Assembly: GCA_020446285.1 (NCBI GenBank)
Contig: JAGREZ010000257.1
Span: 1 to 15,123 of the forward strand
Direction: 5' to 3'
Source of the DNA: Geminicoccaceae bacterium
GTDB taxonomy: Bacteria; Pseudomonadota; Alphaproteobacteria; Geminicoccales; Geminicoccaceae
Length of the DNA stretch: 15,123 bases
Each line of letters begins with the position of its first letter. The stretch's first letter is position 1. The notes under the pieces are model-generated. The model saw nothing but the letters and a program-made list of their open reading frames with translations. It made no database searches and was not told the DNA's origin. Shown in pieces: positions 14,074-15,123 of this stretch. The position numbers were made by a program, and so were the translations under genes.

Positions 14074-15123
14074 TCAGTCCGGTGATCGCGGGGCGAGATC
14101 CGCCGGCTTCGGCGCAGTGGTGCGGCTCCGGCCGCCATTCGGATCCAGTTCGCCGGCGATACGCTCGACATGGGCGGCGTTGGCGGACCATGTGAGATTG
14201 CGGCGGATGAGGGTGGCACGGGCCTCGCCGGCGAGGCGTTCGCGCAGGCCGGCATCCGCCACCAGCCGGTCGAGACGTTCGGTCAGATCGGCGGGATCGC
14301 CCAGAAGGCCGTCATGGTCATCTTCGAGGATCTCTTCAATATTGGGCGTCCGGGGTGCCACGATCGCCTTGCGCGACGCCATATATTCGAAGAGCTTGAG
14401 CGGTGAGGCATAGTCGACGACCGCCGGTTGCAGGGCGATGTCGAATGCGGCAAGGCAGGCCGGAACGTCGTCACGCTCGATCACGCCGGGGAAAATCACC
14501 CGGTCGGCAATGCCGAGCCTGTGGGCCTGCTCGCGCAGGGATGGTATGGCCGGGCCGCTGCCGGCAATGGCGAGCACGATCCGTTCGTCGCCGGTGCGCG
14601 CAAGCCAGTCGACCACACGGTCGAGACCGTGCCATGGGCGCACGAAACCGATGAAGCCGAGCACGAACCGGCCCTCGAGCCCGAACCGGCGCTTTGCCTC
14701 TTCGGGTGCAGGTGCTTGGTCGAAGCGGTCGAGATCGATGCCATTGGGCATGACGATGATACGCGAACGGTCGACCCCGGCCGCTTCGATGCGATCGGCG
14801 AGCACCTCGGTAACGGCGACCACCCGGTCGGCGGAACGCCAGATCCAACCTTCGACCGCGCGCGCGAAACGCGGCATCCCGAGCCCGTCATGCCGCGCCC
14901 GTTCCTCGGCCAGCGGCGCGTTGACCTCGAGGATCATCGGCAGCCGCATGAGCCGCCTGACGAACGCGCCGGCGGGCGCATGCAGATTGTAGCGCTCGTA
15001 GAGCAGGTCCGGACGGCAGCGCCGTGCCGCGCGCCACAGGCGCCAGGTCGTCGCCAGGCCGTAACCGAGCTCCATCAACTCGTAGAGCCATTGCGGAATC
15101 CGCTTCTTGAGCGTGTCGATGGA
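14074..15123 (-). CDS. GT4-family glycosyltransferase, N-terminus beyond the window
   Basis: 349 residues are visible and the frame is still open at the right edge, so the beginning of the gene is missing; the TTG at 15078 is an internal Leu, not a start. The visible part opens with KKRIPQWLYELMELGY and RPDLLYERYNL, common in GT4 enzymes of exopolysaccharide and surface-glycan clusters. The C-terminal donor domain shows VMPNGIDLDRF (about 124-134), IGFVRPWHGLDRV (158-170), IAGSGP and the nucleotide-sugar site YASPLKLFEYMASRKAIVAP (238-257) with the conserved Glu. It transfers a sugar from a nucleotide donor with retention of configuration. Acceptor and pathway unknown from this piece. Confidence 0.9.
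   Translation of the reverse strand, partial: SIDTLKKRIPQWLYELMELGYGLATTWRLWRAARRCRPDLLYERYNLHAPAGAFVRRLMRLPMILEVNAPLAEERARHDGLGMPRFARAVEGWIWRSADRVVAVTEVLADRIEAAGVDRSRIIVMPNGIDLDRFDQAPAPEEAKRRFGLEGRFVLGFIGFVRPWHGLDRVVDWLARTGDERIVLAIAGSGPAIPSLREQAHRLGIADRVIFPGVIERDDVPACLAAFDIALQPAVVDYASPLKLFEYMASRKAIVAPRTPNIEEILEDDHDGLLGDPADLTERLDRLVADAGLRERLAGEARATLIRRNLTWSANAAHVERIAGELDPNGGRSRTTAPKPADLAPRSPD

Noticed and set aside
13940..14413. Plus-strand open frame starting in the gap between the GST and GT4 genes
   Set aside because: It runs antisense into the GT4 gene, has no recognisable domain and no good ribosome-binding site; not supported as a gene.

Overview
The window looks like a chromosomal segment of a high-GC alphaproteobacterium. 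Support for this comes from the strong GC bias at third codon positions, the hrcA-grpE pair, the ThiX/ThiY-type ABC genes and a TPP riboswitch in front of a thiamine salvage operon. I cannot name a genus from the sequence alone. There is no sign of phage, plasmid or insertion-sequence genes, and no CRISPR array or tRNA/rRNA gene was seen.

Layout. (1) 1-4436, minus strand: a thiamine operon read leftward, consisting of a possible promoter, a TPP riboswitch, thiM, thiE, thiD, a TRAP-type (DctP/TakP-like) solute-binding protein, thiX (ABC permease) and the first 49 codons of a ThiY-like binding protein that runs off the left edge. Four junctions are 1- or 4-nt stop/start overlaps and the fifth is a short overlap, so the genes are probably translated as one unit. 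(2) 4465-5728, minus: a small membrane methyltransferase of the isoprenylcysteine/phospholipid methyltransferase type, and a soluble SAM methyltransferase 4 nt upstream of it. (3) 5845-8998, plus: three ATGA-coupled genes, namely a GT2 polyprenyl-phosphate glycosyltransferase with a GtrA membrane domain, a class I methyltransferase and a GT87-type polytopic mannosyltransferase-like protein. (4) 9028-12107, minus: hrcA, grpE and argG in a row, with a tandem repeat in front of argG. (5) 12108-12474: a gene-free stretch with three copies of a short palindromic repeat and a strong hairpin. (6) 12475-12873, minus: a glycine-rich RRM RNA-binding protein with a long, probably structured leader and an AT-rich upstream region. 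(7) 13187-13834, minus: a glutathione S-transferase family protein with hairpins in front of it. (8) 14074-15123, minus: a GT4 glycosyltransferase, cut at the right edge.

How the genes fit together. The thiamine operon covers salvage of the thiazole (ThiM), phosphorylation of the pyrimidine (ThiD), coupling of the two (ThiE) and import of a precursor (ThiXY). All of it should be switched off by TPP through pairing of the thiM ribosome-binding site with an upstream CCTCCCG. The most unusual element is the TRAP-type binding protein inside this operon, which has no DctQ/DctM membrane partners in view; it is the best candidate here for an undescribed function (a thiamine-precursor or related uptake protein). 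The GT2-GtrA/methyltransferase/GT87 trio suggests assembly of a lipid-linked, possibly methylated glycan. The remaining genes are mostly housekeeping.
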